A DNA stretch of 64,000 nt from Flavobacterium sp. 5 (GCF_002813295.1 NZ_PHUE01000001.1:1674001-1738000), one strand, 5' to 3'; shown: positions 26,001 to 33,948, numbered from the stretch's first letter. Numbers and translations: made by a program. The notes: generated by a model from the letters alone, not told the origin.

Positions 26001-26120
26001 GGGAAACATATCCAAAACATAATGTTTTGGTTTATCTGAATTGTTTTCGGCTGCAAAAGTTTTATTGTCTGCCCAGTATTTTTGCCATTTGGCTTCTATT
26101 TCGTTCGGATTGTACTTCAT
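23067..26120 (-). CDS. leuS: Leucyl-tRNA synthetase with extra insertions
   Basis: LeuRS charges tRNA-Leu. The 1017-residue protein contains the HIGH-type motif HVGHPLGY (48-55), the CP1 editing domain (about 225-420, with TTRPDTIFG and GTGAVMAVPCGDERD), and KMSKS (792-796) followed by YYNVV. Bacterial LeuRS is usually about 820-940 residues. The excess includes an insert at roughly residues 664-746 before HANVSMVNSSDE, in the region of the leucine-specific domain, and a short NNQQP-rich insert at about 304-313. All active-site motifs are intact. A minus-strand -7 box TAAATTTG lies at 26187-26194, giving a leader of about 60 nt that is full of 8-bp repeats. Confidence 0.95.
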   Translation of the reverse strand: MKYNPNEIEAKWQKYWADNKTFAAENNSDKPKHYVLDMFPYPSGAGLHVGHPLGYIASDVYSRFKRHQGFNVLHPMGYDSFGLPAEQYAIQTGQRPEDTTRVNIDGGVDKEGNQIAGYRKQLDNIGFSFDWDREVRTSNPDYYKHTQWIFIQLFNSWYNKDSDKAEDISTLTAVFSTEGNANVNAVCDDNIAVFSASEWNAFSKDEQERILLQYRLTYLAETEVNWCPGLGTVLANDEIVNGVSERGGYPVIRKKMTQWSMRISAYAERLLQGLNDIDWSESIKESQRNWIGKSVGAMVTFNVPTTNNQQPATISVFTTRPDTIFGVTFMTLAPEHELVAQITTPEQKSAVEAYIEKTAKRSERERMADVKTISGVFTGAYAEHPFTKEAIPVWIGDYVLAGYGTGAVMAVPCGDERDYAFANFFKGQNGMPAIKNIFDKDISEAAFGAKEGFELVDSDFLNGLNYKKGTLKVIEELEKIAQGKGKTNYRLRDAVFSRQRYWGEPFPVYYVNGLPKMIDAQHLPIILPEVEKYLPTEDGLPPLGNAGVWAWDTTKNEVVNTDLVNNTTIFPLELNTMPGWAGSSWYWMRYMDANNENEFASKEALAYWESVDLYIGGSEHATGHLLYSRFWNKFLKDKGFAPTEEPFKKLINQGMILGTSAYAYRLDLTWHTSVDKVSGNYIQNVLCGKFPSLFCSKEFYQMSFTQELRLKDVVEKFNLSGTKSFLNSIDENEVDVNELFLLGNKIHANVSMVNSSDELNIEKFKAWREDYADAEFILDENGKYIVGREVEKMSKSYYNVVTPDDICAEYGADTLRLYEMFLGPLEQAKPWNTAGISGVFGFLKKLCRLYFDEHIMIVTNDAPTKDNLKTLHKTIKKATEDIESFSFNTSVSQFMICVNELSTQNCHSRAILEPLAIVISPYAPHIAEELWSLLGNEGSIATVSFPVFDGKHLVESEKEYPVSFNGKMRFTITLPLDLTKEQIEEIVMKDERTQKQLDGKTPNKVIIVPGKIINLVG

Positions 26121-26124
26121 TTTT

Positions 26125-26164
26125 CGAGTTGCTTAGTTACTTAGTAACTGAGTTGCTTAGATTT
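26125..26164. repeat. AACTTAGN 8-mer repeats in the leuS leader
   Basis: Between the leuS start and its -7 box lie several degenerate copies of the CTTAG/CTCAG 8-mer seen at 7411-7612 and 16271-16308. Opposed copies (CTTAGTTACTTAGTAACTGAG) could pair in the leader RNA. Confidence 0.7.
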
Positions 26165-26250
26165 AATACTTTGAATTATAAGTTTGCAAATTTACATTTA
26201 TTGTACGGGCTATGAAAATAATTTATTTATCAGTTTAGCAATAATTATTT

Positions 26251-26357
26251 GGGCGTGACCCTCCGTAAAAACTACGGGTCGGGCTGTACGTTCCCGCTTT
26301 TTTTATCCCGTAAAAAAACGGGATAAAAAAGAGCTCCACTGCCATCCCTCACGCAGC
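26251..26357 (+). repeat. Dispersed structured noncoding element, copy A
   Basis: The stretch begins GGGCGTGACCC, continues with CGGGTCGGGCTGTACG and a strong hairpin (ATCCCGT ... ACGGGAT with T- and A-rich flanks), and ends ATCCCTCACGCA. A second copy at 61595-61710 has the same three landmarks in the same order and strand with different filler. I recall similar GGGCGT...GGTCGGGCT...ACGC elements in intergenic regions of many Bacteroidota genomes. No protein is encoded. It may be an ancient repeat or a structured RNA. Confidence 0.7.
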
Positions 26358-26425
26358 CTCATGGATTTCAACAAATAATCTGCTAAAATCTGCACAATCT
26401 ACGTGAGAAATAAAAAAATCAAAAA

Positions 26426-26462
26426 CATAAGTATTTTTAATAAGTAAAAATACTTATGTTTG
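26426..26462 (+). promoter_or_regulatory. Perfect 14-bp inverted repeat overlapping the -7 box of the modE-like gene
   Basis: CATAAGTATTTTTA (26426-26439) and TAAAAATACTTATG (26445-26458) are perfect inverted repeats with a 5-bp spacer. The second arm overlaps the -7 box TATGTTTG (26455-26462), about 28 bp before the start codon. The position is that of a repressor operator. The obvious candidate binder is the ModE-type protein encoded next, which would then act on its own operon. Confidence 0.7.
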
Positions 26463-26489
26463 CACTGTGTTTAAAAAAAACATAGTCAT

Positions 26490-26837
26490 ATGCCAGAAAA
26501 CAAAAAATACAAAATCGAAGTGCGTCTTTGGGTTGAATCAACCGAAGGACCGTTTTTAGGTATTGGAAAAGTTTGGCTTTTAGAAAATATTAAAAAGACT
26601 GGTTCTATTACTAATGCCGCCAAAGAAATGAAAATGGCATACCGACAAGCTTGGCAATTAGTTCAAGAAATGAACCAACGTGCAGAAAGTCCTTTAGTCG
26701 AAAAACTTCTTGGCGGAAAAGGAGGCGGAGGAGCAAGATTAACCGATGCTGGCGAAAAAGCCATTATAACTTTTTATGAAATTGAAAAACGAATAAAAGA
26801 TTTTGCTCAGAAAGAAGCAGAAAATCTTCGCTTCTAA
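26490..26837 (+). CDS. Stand-alone ModE-type winged-helix DNA-binding protein
   Basis: A 115-residue regulator with the LysR/ModE-type winged helix: VWLLENIKKTGSITNAAKEMKMAYRQAWQLVQEMN (helix-turn-helix about 36-62) followed by the wing LLGGKGGGGARLTDAGEKAI. ModE of Escherichia coli has this domain fused to two molybdate-binding Mop domains; here the protein ends after the DNA-binding part. A separate double-Mop protein is encoded at 31898-32299 in the same cluster. It probably controls the molybdate genes that follow, through the palindrome overlapping its promoter. How it senses molybdate is not evident. Confidence 0.88.
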   Translation: MPENKKYKIEVRLWVESTEGPFLGIGKVWLLENIKKTGSITNAAKEMKMAYRQAWQLVQEMNQRAESPLVEKLLGGKGGGGARLTDAGEKAIITFYEIEKRIKDFAQKEAENLRF

Positions 26838-26851
26838 AATTTTTTACCTAC

Positions 26852-26933
26852 CAGTATTCATTTAAAAACATAGTGAGAAATAACCAAATAACTATAATCA
26901 ATTTTACAACCATCAGTATTCATTTCAAAACAT
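26852..26933 (+). repeat. Direct repeat pair upstream of the mod TonB receptor
   Basis: CAGTATTCATTTAAAAACAT plus A (26852-26872) recurs with a single mismatch at 26913-26933, 61 bp apart (about six helical turns). Both copies are followed by (G/C)TGA(G/A)AAA. They lie between the ModE-like gene and the receptor, so they could be a local duplication or paired regulatory sites. Confidence 0.75.
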
Positions 26934-26955
26934 ACTGAAAAACCAGTCTTTAATT

Positions 26956-28951
26956 ATGAAAATAAAAATTACATTCCTTTTTGCATTACTAACCGCAAGT
27001 ATCTATGCACAAGAAAAAACTACCGATACCATATCTCAAAAAGGAATTTTCAATTTGGGCGAAGTTTTAATTACAACAAAAAATACTGCAGATACTCTCA
27101 ATCGAATTAATAAAAAGACAATGGAATCCCAAAATAAAATGGATGTTTCCAGAGCTTTAAATTTATTACCAGGAATAACATTGACAGTTTCTGGGCCAAG
27201 AAATGAATCAATGGTTTCGGTTCGTGGTTTTGATTTAAGACAAGTTCCTGTTTATATGGACGGAATTCCAGTTTATGTTCCTTATGATGGTTATGTGGAT
27301 TTGGCTCGATTCACCACTTTCGATTTGTCCGCAATAGATGTTTCCAAAGGATTTTCATCTATTATTTACGGCCCCAATTCATTAGGAGGAGCCATCAACT
27401 TAGTCTCTAGAAAACCTACCAAAAAGTTTGAATTTGATGGTTCTTTGGGATTAATCGACACAGATGGACAAAAAAGCAATCTTAATATTGGTTCTAATTT
27501 AGGGAAGTTTTATGTGCAAGGTGGCTTTTCTTATTTAAATAGAAAATCATATCAAATGTCTGAAGATTTTGTTCCGATGAAAAACGAAGATGGCGGAAAA
27601 AGAGACAATTCATACAGAACTGACCAAAAAATAAGTGTAAAAGTAGGCTGGACTCCATCTAAAAATAGTGAATATGCTTTAGGCTATATCAATCAACAAG
27701 GAGAAAAAGGAAATCCAGTATATGCAGGAAGCGATACGCAAAATTCATTATTGGCAAAACCTCGCTATTGGCAATGGCCAACTTGGGATAAAGAAAGTGT
27801 TTACTTTATTTCGAATACCCATTTGAACGAAAAAAACAGTTTCAAAACAAGATTGTATTATGATAAATTCAAAAATTTATTGATTAGTTACGATGATGCC
27901 AATTATACTACTATTACAAAACCGTATGCATTTCAGAGCTTTTATGATGATTACACTTTATGGTGGAAATCTAGAATATGAAACGCATTTTATCCCTAAG
28001 AACAATCTGAAATTTGCTGTTCAATTAAAAGAAGATGTGCACCGTGAAAATAATTTAGGAGAACCTGTTCGTGAATTTGATGACCAAACCATAACAATAG
28101 GTGTTGAAGATATTTATAAAGTAACTGAAAAATTTACCGTAATTCCTGGAGTGAGTTATAATTCTAGAGAAAATAAAAAAGCACAAGATTACAACTCGAC
28201 TTCAAAAGTGATTTCAGATTATCCGGACGCTGGAAAAAGTGATGCTATTAATGCGCAAATTGGTTTGTTCTATCAATTAGCAGAAGCACAAAAATTAGGA
28301 GCAACAGTTTCTCAAAAAACCAGATTTGCAACAATCAAAGACCGTTACTCTTATAGAATGGGAACTGCCATTCCGAATCCAGACTTAAAACCAGAAACAG
28401 CTTTGAATTATGAAGTGAATTACACTGTGCAGTTCTTTAAGGAATTAAATTTCCAAACTGCATTGTTTTATAGCTCCCTTACAGATGCCATTTTGAGTGT
28501 GAGCAATGTGCAACCAGGAAAATCACAAATGCAGAATTTTGGAGAAGCTGAATACAAAGGAATTGAAGCGCAATTGAGTTATTCTCCAATTCAAAAATTA
28601 AATATTAGTGCTAATTATACCTATTTAGAAAGAAAAAACATAACCAATCAAGCAATTCATTTTACAGATGTTCCCAATACAAAAGTGATTGGAACAGTTG
28701 AATACAGTCCTTTGAAGATATTAAAATTAATTGCTAATACAGAATTCAATTCGTCTCGATACAGCACTAGTTATGGCACAGAAGTTCCAGATTACACACT
28801 TTTGAATGGATTTGTTTCTAGTAAATTCTCAAAATATTTAAGCATTGACGCAGGAGTTAATAATATTTTCGATAGAAACTATAGTGTTGTAGAAGGTTAT
28901 CCTGAAGAAGGAAGAAACTTTTTTGTTAACGTTCGCTTTTTTAATTTATAA
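26956..28951 (+). pseudogene. TonB-dependent receptor of the molybdate locus, split by a 1-nt frameshift
   Basis: The first frame (26956-27981) encodes signal peptide, plug domain (LLPGITLTVSG, VSVRGFDLRQVPVYMDGIPVYVP) and early barrel, then stops shortly after SFYDDYTLW. The barrel continues in the next frame from about 27961 (GGNLEYETHF) to a normal C-terminal aromatic end at 28951. Removing one base near 27961 restores a single frame of 664 residues, a normal size for a small receptor without an N-terminal extension. The second half shows no other damage, so the change is recent or is a sequencing error. Position in a mod cluster suggests uptake of molybdate or a molybdenum chelate. Confidence 0.88.
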
Positions 28952-28968
28952 TCTATAAAAATACATTT

Positions 28969-29553
28969 ATGAAAAAACAAGTTTATGTTTTAGCCCTTTT
29001 TGCTCTACTTATTTTTAGTATGTGTCAAAATCCAAAAACAGCCGAGAAAACAATTAAAGTTCAAGACAAAAAAGAGTCTTGCAGTAGTCCTCTAACCGCA
29101 ACAGATAGCGCAAAATACGTAAACCATCGTATCGAAATAAAAGGCGAAATTGAAACTCCTTTACAATTGACTGTTGATTCTTTAAAAAAATTCCCTATAA
29201 AAACTATTACCGATTTTAAAATAGTTTGTCAAAGTGGTGAAACCAAAAAAATCGACAAAAATGCCAAAGGTGTATTATTGAAAGATATTTTAGAGAAAGC
29301 AAAAATCAAACAAAATGGTCATAAAGATCGCAACTTTTATATAGTAGCTAGTGCTTCTGACGATTATAAAGCCACTTTTTCTTGGGCAGAATTATTCAAC
29401 AATCCAACAGGAGAAAATGTGTATGTCCTTTTTGAAGAAAATGGAAAACCAATAAAAAACGGCGAAATGATTTTAATTTGCAAAAATGACATTAAAACTG
29501 GGCCACGCCACGTCTATTGGCTAAAAAGCATTGAAGTATATAAAGTAAAATAA
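28969..29553 (+). CDS. Small lipoprotein with sulfite-oxidase-like molybdopterin fold
   Basis: A 194-residue predicted lipoprotein (lipobox FSMC, Cys19). Residues about 60-190 resemble the molybdopterin-dependent oxidoreductase domain in a minimal form: ITDFKIVCQSGETKKI contains the cysteine that would ligate molybdenum in sulfite oxidase and YedY, followed by GVLLKDILEKAKI, and the C-terminal phrase KTGPRHVYWLKSIEVYKVK. It is much shorter than full enzymes, and the dimerisation domain is absent. It may be a reduced enzyme or a periplasmic binder of molybdenum cofactor. It lies 17 bp after the receptor gene. Confidence 0.78.
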   Translation: MKKQVYVLALFALLIFSMCQNPKTAEKTIKVQDKKESCSSPLTATDSAKYVNHRIEIKGEIETPLQLTVDSLKKFPIKTITDFKIVCQSGETKKIDKNAKGVLLKDILEKAKIKQNGHKDRNFYIVASASDDYKATFSWAELFNNPTGENVYVLFEENGKPIKNGEMILICKNDIKTGPRHVYWLKSIEVYKVK

Positions 29554-29603
29554 GTTTAAATTCGCGCTAACTTTTAAAACACTAACCATCGTTCTTAAAC
29601 CAA

Positions 29604-30995
29604 ATGAAACCAAAAAACCATTTATTATACCTAGCACTTACGTTCATAGCCTTTTTATTTAGCCAAACAATATCAGCTCAAATCGATAGCAACATTACCA
29701 ATTTATTAGTTCAAAAAGGAGTTATCACCCAACGTGAAGCTGATTCATTATTGGTTACTGACAGCTTTAATAAAAAAGTAAATTCTGAAAACAAAGTATT
29801 TACTGTTGGTTTGGAATTTAGACCTAGAGCCGAATATCGAGATGGCTATAGACAATTGCCTAACGACACGACAAAACCTGCTTTTTTCGCCTCACAACGA
29901 AGCCGCTTAAACATCAGTTATGAGCAGCCAAAGTTTAAGTTTCTTACTTCTATACAAGATGTTCGGGTTTGGGGACAATACGGGCAAGCCTCTGTAACTG
30001 GTTCATTAAATGTATATGAAGCTTTCGCGGAAGTAGAAATTGCAGAGAATTTCTCAGCAAGATTAGGGCGTCAAAAAGTAGAATTAGATAATGGCCGATT
30101 ATTCTCCGCTGCCAATTGGAGCCAATTGGGGCGAGCGCATGATGGAATTGACCTTATCTATAAAAATGATAAAATCGAAACAGAACTGCTAACTGCTTTC
30201 AATCAAAGTTCGGAGCGTATTTTTGAAACTTCTTATTCGCCAACCACTTTTAATAATTACAAACTACTGAATTTGCATTATTTAAAAGCAAAACTAAACC
30301 AGAATTTCACGTTAACAACCATAAACTCGGCAGACAGTTTTGAAAGCAAAACCAATTCACAGACCTTATATACAAGAGGAACATCGGGAGGGCGATTGGA
30401 ATTTGAGAAAAATAATTTATACATAACTTTTGCTGGTTATTATCAATACGGACAATTACAATCGGGTGCAAAAATAGGAGCTTATTATTTGCAGCCCGAA
30501 ATACAATACAGACTAAAAAAATGGACCACCCGATTGGGAGCCGAGATTATGAGTGGAGACGATGCTACTCAATCATCTGAAATATCCAAATCATTTGTTC
30601 CTTTGTATGGTGTGGCTTGGAAATTTATGGGGAATATGGATTATTTTACTACTTTTCCAAAAGATGTACAAAACGGCGGACTTATCAATCCATATTTATT
30701 TTTCAATTATGATTGGAATAAAAACCTTTCTATTCGTGCTGACTTTCATTTGTTTTACTTAGAAAATAATATTTTAGACAAACAAAAGAATATTGTTGAT
30801 CCCTATTTGGGTTACGAAAATGATTTAATTGTAAGATACAAATACAATTCTTTCACCAGCATTGACTTAGGATTTTCTTATCTATTTGCTGATAAAAGCA
30901 TGGAAGTTTTAAAAGGAGGAAACAGCAATTCGACACCACTTTGGAGTTATGTAATGATTACCTTTAAACCTGAATTATTTAGTTCTAAAAAATAA
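29604..30995 (+). CDS. Outer-membrane beta-barrel, alginate-export/porin family
   Basis: A 463-residue protein with signal peptide (about 1-25, ending TISAQ) and a barrel matching the alginate-export domain family: FRPRAEYRDGYRQLPN, FASQRSRLNISYEQPKFKFLTSIQDVRVWGQYG and RLGRQKVELDNGRLFSAANWSQLGRAHDGIDLIY. In Bacteroidota this family appears beside many oxyanion systems and need not handle alginate. Being inside the molybdate cluster between the molybdopterin-fold lipoprotein and modA, it is most likely an oxyanion-permeable channel. That role is inference; the barrel family is well supported. Confidence 0.82.
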   Translation: MKPKNHLLYLALTFIAFLFSQTISAQIDSNITNLLVQKGVITQREADSLLVTDSFNKKVNSENKVFTVGLEFRPRAEYRDGYRQLPNDTTKPAFFASQRSRLNISYEQPKFKFLTSIQDVRVWGQYGQASVTGSLNVYEAFAEVEIAENFSARLGRQKVELDNGRLFSAANWSQLGRAHDGIDLIYKNDKIETELLTAFNQSSERIFETSYSPTTFNNYKLLNLHYLKAKLNQNFTLTTINSADSFESKTNSQTLYTRGTSGGRLEFEKNNLYITFAGYYQYGQLQSGAKIGAYYLQPEIQYRLKKWTTRLGAEIMSGDDATQSSEISKSFVPLYGVAWKFMGNMDYFTTFPKDVQNGGLINPYLFFNYDWNKNLSIRADFHLFYLENNILDKQKNIVDPYLGYENDLIVRYKYNSFTSIDLGFSYLFADKSMEVLKGGNSNSTPLWSYVMITFKPELFSSKK

Positions 30996-31012
30996 AAACA
31001 CGACCAAAAATA

Positions 31013-31783
31013 ATGAAAACGCAAATCAAATTATTTCAGCTATTTCTAATACTTTTTGTTTCAACCGCCATTTTTGCACAGCAAAAAGCGACTGTTGTAG
31101 TTGCTGCGAATCTAAAAACAGCAATGGATTCTATTTTGAAAGTATATAAATTAAAAAATCCGAACGATGTGATTCAGGTTACTTACGGAGCTTCGGGGAA
31201 GTTTTACGAACAAATTTCGAATGGAGCACCTTTTGATCTGTTCTTCTCTGCCGATATGAATTATCCAAAGCAATTAAACAACTATGGCTTTGCCGTTTCT
31301 CCAATAAAATTATATGCAATAGGAAGATTGGCAATTTGGAGTAAAAGAATAGATCCGAATGTGGAAAAAATGAATTCCTTATTGGATGAAAAAGTTAAAA
31401 AAATATCCATCGGAAACCCGAAAACTGCTCCTTATGGTGTCAAAGCTTTAGAAAGTTTGAAACATTACAAACTGTACGACAAAGTAAAAAGCAATTTAGT
31501 TTTTGGCGAAAACATTTCGCAAGCAGCACAGTTTGTAGCTTTTGGTGCGGCTGATATTGGAGTTATTGCTTTATCAGATGCGATGTCGCCTGCGATGAAA
31601 AAAGAACGTGGAAAATATTATGTGATTCCGCAAGAAAGTCATTCGCTATTACAACAAGGTTGTGTAATTTTGAAACACGGCAAAGGAAATGAAACGGCAA
31701 AACGATTTTATGACTATATTTCGTCTGAAAAAGCAATACAGATTCTGACGTATTACGGTTATTCGCAAAACAAAAAAGAATAA
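31013..31783 (+). CDS. modA: Molybdate-binding protein ModA
   Basis: ModA captures molybdate or tungstate in the periplasm. The 256-residue protein has a signal peptide (about 1-22) and the typical ModA start of the mature part ATVVVAANLKTAMDSIL, then VTYGASGKFYEQISNGAPFDLFFSAD, SIGNPKTAPYGVKALESL and FGAADIGVIALSDAMSP. It lies 17 bp after the barrel gene and before the Mop, modB and modC genes. The anion-binding serines appear to be present (GASGK). The ATG start at 31013 fits a clean signal peptide. Confidence 0.93.
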   Translation: MKTQIKLFQLFLILFVSTAIFAQQKATVVVAANLKTAMDSILKVYKLKNPNDVIQVTYGASGKFYEQISNGAPFDLFFSADMNYPKQLNNYGFAVSPIKLYAIGRLAIWSKRIDPNVEKMNSLLDEKVKKISIGNPKTAPYGVKALESLKHYKLYDKVKSNLVFGENISQAAQFVAFGAADIGVIALSDAMSPAMKKERGKYYVIPQESHSLLQQGCVILKHGKGNETAKRFYDYISSEKAIQILTYYGYSQNKKE

Positions 31784-31812
31784 ACAAAAGATTAAAACAA
31801 GAAAAAAACTAT

Positions 31813-31871
31813 AACCACAAATTACGCAAATTCACACAAATTAATTTGCGAAAATTTGTGAATTTTGCGGT
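31813..31871. repeat. Imperfect inverted repeat with CACAAATT words
   Basis: Between modA and the Mop gene, AACCACAAATTACGCAAATT is answered by AATTTGTGAATTTTGCGGT on the other side of a short loop. The words CACAAATT and CGCAAATT are shared with the core of the large inverted repeat at 47575-47779. It probably belongs to a dispersed palindromic family and may also act as an mRNA stem inside the mod operon. Confidence 0.72.
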
Positions 31872-31897
31872 AAAAAAATTATTGAAATCAATCCAAA

Positions 31898-32299
31898 ATG
31901 AACTCACTTTTAGGAAATATTACAAAAATAACCACCGAAGGCTCCTTGTCTTTGGTGCAACTAAAAGTGCAAAATACGATTTTGACTTCTATCGTGATTG
32001 ATACACCCGAAACTTCTGATTATCTCAAAACTGGAAATAATGTAAAAGTCCTTTTCAAAGAAACTGAAGTCATTCTTGCCAAAAATATTTCGGGAATAAT
32101 AAGCCTTCAGAATAAAATGGATTGTATCGTTGATTCGTTTGAAAAAGGAAAATTGCTTTCTAAAATCATTTTGAATTTTGGCGAAAATAAAATCACCTCA
32201 GTAATTACAAGAAATGCTTTTGATCAACTCGGTATTCAAGAAAAGGACGAAATTACCGCGATGATAAAAACCAACGAAATAAGTTTGTCCAATGATTGA
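31898..32299 (+). CDS. Double-Mop (TOBE) molybdate-binding protein
   Basis: A 133-residue cytoplasmic protein made of two similar halves (about 1-64 and 68-130), each with the Mop/TOBE pattern: LGNITKITTEGSLSLVQLKV ... VKVLFKETEVILAK, and MDCIVDSFEKGKLLSKIIL ... ITAMIKTNEISLS. Such di-Mop domains bind molybdate in molbindins and in the C-terminus of ModE. In this cluster the ModE DNA-binding half is a separate gene (26490), so this protein is either a molybdate store or the missing sensor half. It overlaps modB by 8 bp. Confidence 0.85.
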   Translation: MNSLLGNITKITTEGSLSLVQLKVQNTILTSIVIDTPETSDYLKTGNNVKVLFKETEVILAKNISGIISLQNKMDCIVDSFEKGKLLSKIILNFGENKITSVITRNAFDQLGIQEKDEITAMIKTNEISLSND

Positions 32300-32969
32300 T
32301 TTCGAACCCATATATCTTACGCTAAAATTAGCTTTTACGACGACAGTAATTTTACTTATTGTCGGACTGCCATTAGCATATTGGTTAGCCTACAGCAAAA
32401 TGAAATCAAAAGTAATTATTGAAGCGATTGTAAGTTTGCCTTTGGTTTTACCGCCATCGGTTTTGGGTTTTTATTTATTGATTGCCTTTAGTCCCGAAAA
32501 TGCTTTTGGAAAATTTCTCGACAATTATTTTGATATTCGGTTGGTGTTCACTTTTACAGGATTGGTGATTTCATCAGTTTTGTATAGCTTACCTTTTATG
32601 GTACAACCCACTCAAAGCGGATTTAAATCAATATCTAAAAACTTAATTGACGCTTCTTATACTTTGGGAAAAAGTAAATTGGAAACGGTTTTCCATGTGT
32701 TGCTTCCAAATATGAAAACTGCTTTATTGACAGGTATTGTGCTGACTTTTGCGCATACTATTGGTGAATTTGGTGTCGTTTTAATGGTCGGTGGAAGCAT
32801 TCCAAACGAAACCAAAGTTGTCTCCATAGCCGTATTTGATGAAGTAACCACAATGAATTATCATTTAGCCAATGTATATTCAGCTATTTTACTGATTTTT
32901 TCTTTTGTTGTTTTGTTAAGTGTCTATAGTATTAACCGCCGTTTCAGCAAAATAAGTCCGTTGTCATGA
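32292..32969 (+). CDS. modB: Molybdate ABC transporter permease ModB
   Basis: The 225-residue inner-membrane permease has about five membrane segments and the ModB hallmarks LPLAYWLAY, IVSLPLVLPPSVLGFYLL and the EAA-loop region DASYTLGKSKLETVFHVLLPNMKTALLTG, followed by AHTIGEFGVVLMVGGSIP. It forms the channel through which ModA delivers molybdate, powered by ModC. Its start overlaps the end of the Mop gene, and its end overlaps the modC start by ATGA, so translation is coupled. Confidence 0.95.
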   Translation: MIDFEPIYLTLKLAFTTTVILLIVGLPLAYWLAYSKMKSKVIIEAIVSLPLVLPPSVLGFYLLIAFSPENAFGKFLDNYFDIRLVFTFTGLVISSVLYSLPFMVQPTQSGFKSISKNLIDASYTLGKSKLETVFHVLLPNMKTALLTGIVLTFAHTIGEFGVVLMVGGSIPNETKVVSIAVFDEVTTMNYHLANVYSAILLIFSFVVLLSVYSINRRFSKISPLS

Positions 32970-33841
32970 TTGAATTTAAAATCAGTAAAAAACTGCAATC
33001 AGCTTCTGGCGAAATGATTTTGAAACTTGATTTTCAAGTTGAAGAAAATGAGTTTGTGACTCTATATGGCGCTTCAGGTTCAGGGAAAACGACGACTTTA
33101 CAAATTTTATCAGGTTTAACAAACGCTGATGAAGGATTTATCAAAGTAAATAATCAGGTTTGGCTAAACTCGGATTCCAAAATAAATCTGCCTCCGCAAA
33201 AACGTAAAATCGGTTATGTTTTTCAGGATTATGCTTTATTTCCTAATATGAGCGTTCGAGAAAATTTAGTTTTTGCTTTAGAAAAAGAACAGGACAAAAC
33301 CATCGTTGATGAATTACTGCAAACAATGGAACTTGTTTCTCTACAGCATCAAAAACCGCATCAATTATCGGGTGGACAACAACAAAGAGTGGCTTTGGCA
33401 AGAGCCTTAGTCCGACAGCCAGATATTTTGCTTTTAGATGAACCTTTATCAGCAATTGACACTGAAATGCGTTTGAAATTGCAGGATTACCTTTTGGAAG
33501 TACATCGAAAATACAAATTAACCACGATTTTAGTTAGTCACGATATTTCCGAAATTTACAAACTTTCCGACAAAGTAATAGTTATTGAGAATGGAGAAAT
33601 CACAAAGCAAGGAACACCTTCCGAAGTATTTTCAAGTCACTCCAATAGTGGGAAATTTCAATTTATTGGAGAGATTTTAAAAATCGAAAAAGAAAATTTC
33701 ATCAACATTGTTTCGGTTTTAATTGGTACTAACATTGTAAAAGTAATTGCAATGGAAGAAGAAATTGAAACACTTTATATAGGTGCAAAAATTATTGTTT
33801 CTTCGAAAGCCTTTAATCCGATTTTGACAAAAATGAGTTAA
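32966..33841 (+). CDS. modC: Molybdate ABC transporter ATPase ModC
   Basis: A 291-residue ATPase with Walker A GASGSGKTT (about 35-43), Q-loop FQDYALFPNMSVRENL, signature LSGGQQQRVALARAL, Walker B ILLLDEPLSAID and switch histidine in LVSHD. The C-terminal 70 residues form a single TOBE-like domain (GEILKIEKENFINIV). ModC drives molybdate import through ModB. It closes the cluster; a minus-strand counterpart is absent and the next gene, ftsX, has its own -7 box TAACTTTG (33878-33885). Confidence 0.95.
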   Translation: MIEFKISKKLQSASGEMILKLDFQVEENEFVTLYGASGSGKTTTLQILSGLTNADEGFIKVNNQVWLNSDSKINLPPQKRKIGYVFQDYALFPNMSVRENLVFALEKEQDKTIVDELLQTMELVSLQHQKPHQLSGGQQQRVALARALVRQPDILLLDEPLSAIDTEMRLKLQDYLLEVHRKYKLTTILVSHDISEIYKLSDKVIVIENGEITKQGTPSEVFSSHSNSGKFQFIGEILKIEKENFINIVSVLIGTNIVKVIAMEEEIETLYIGAKIIVSSKAFNPILTKMS

Positions 33842-33948
33842 TTTCAATCAAAAAATCATCTTTATACACTAAAGTTATAACTTTGACCATCTTTAACTTC
33901 AAATTAAAGAATATGTTTATTATTTTTACTGCATAATTACAACAAACT

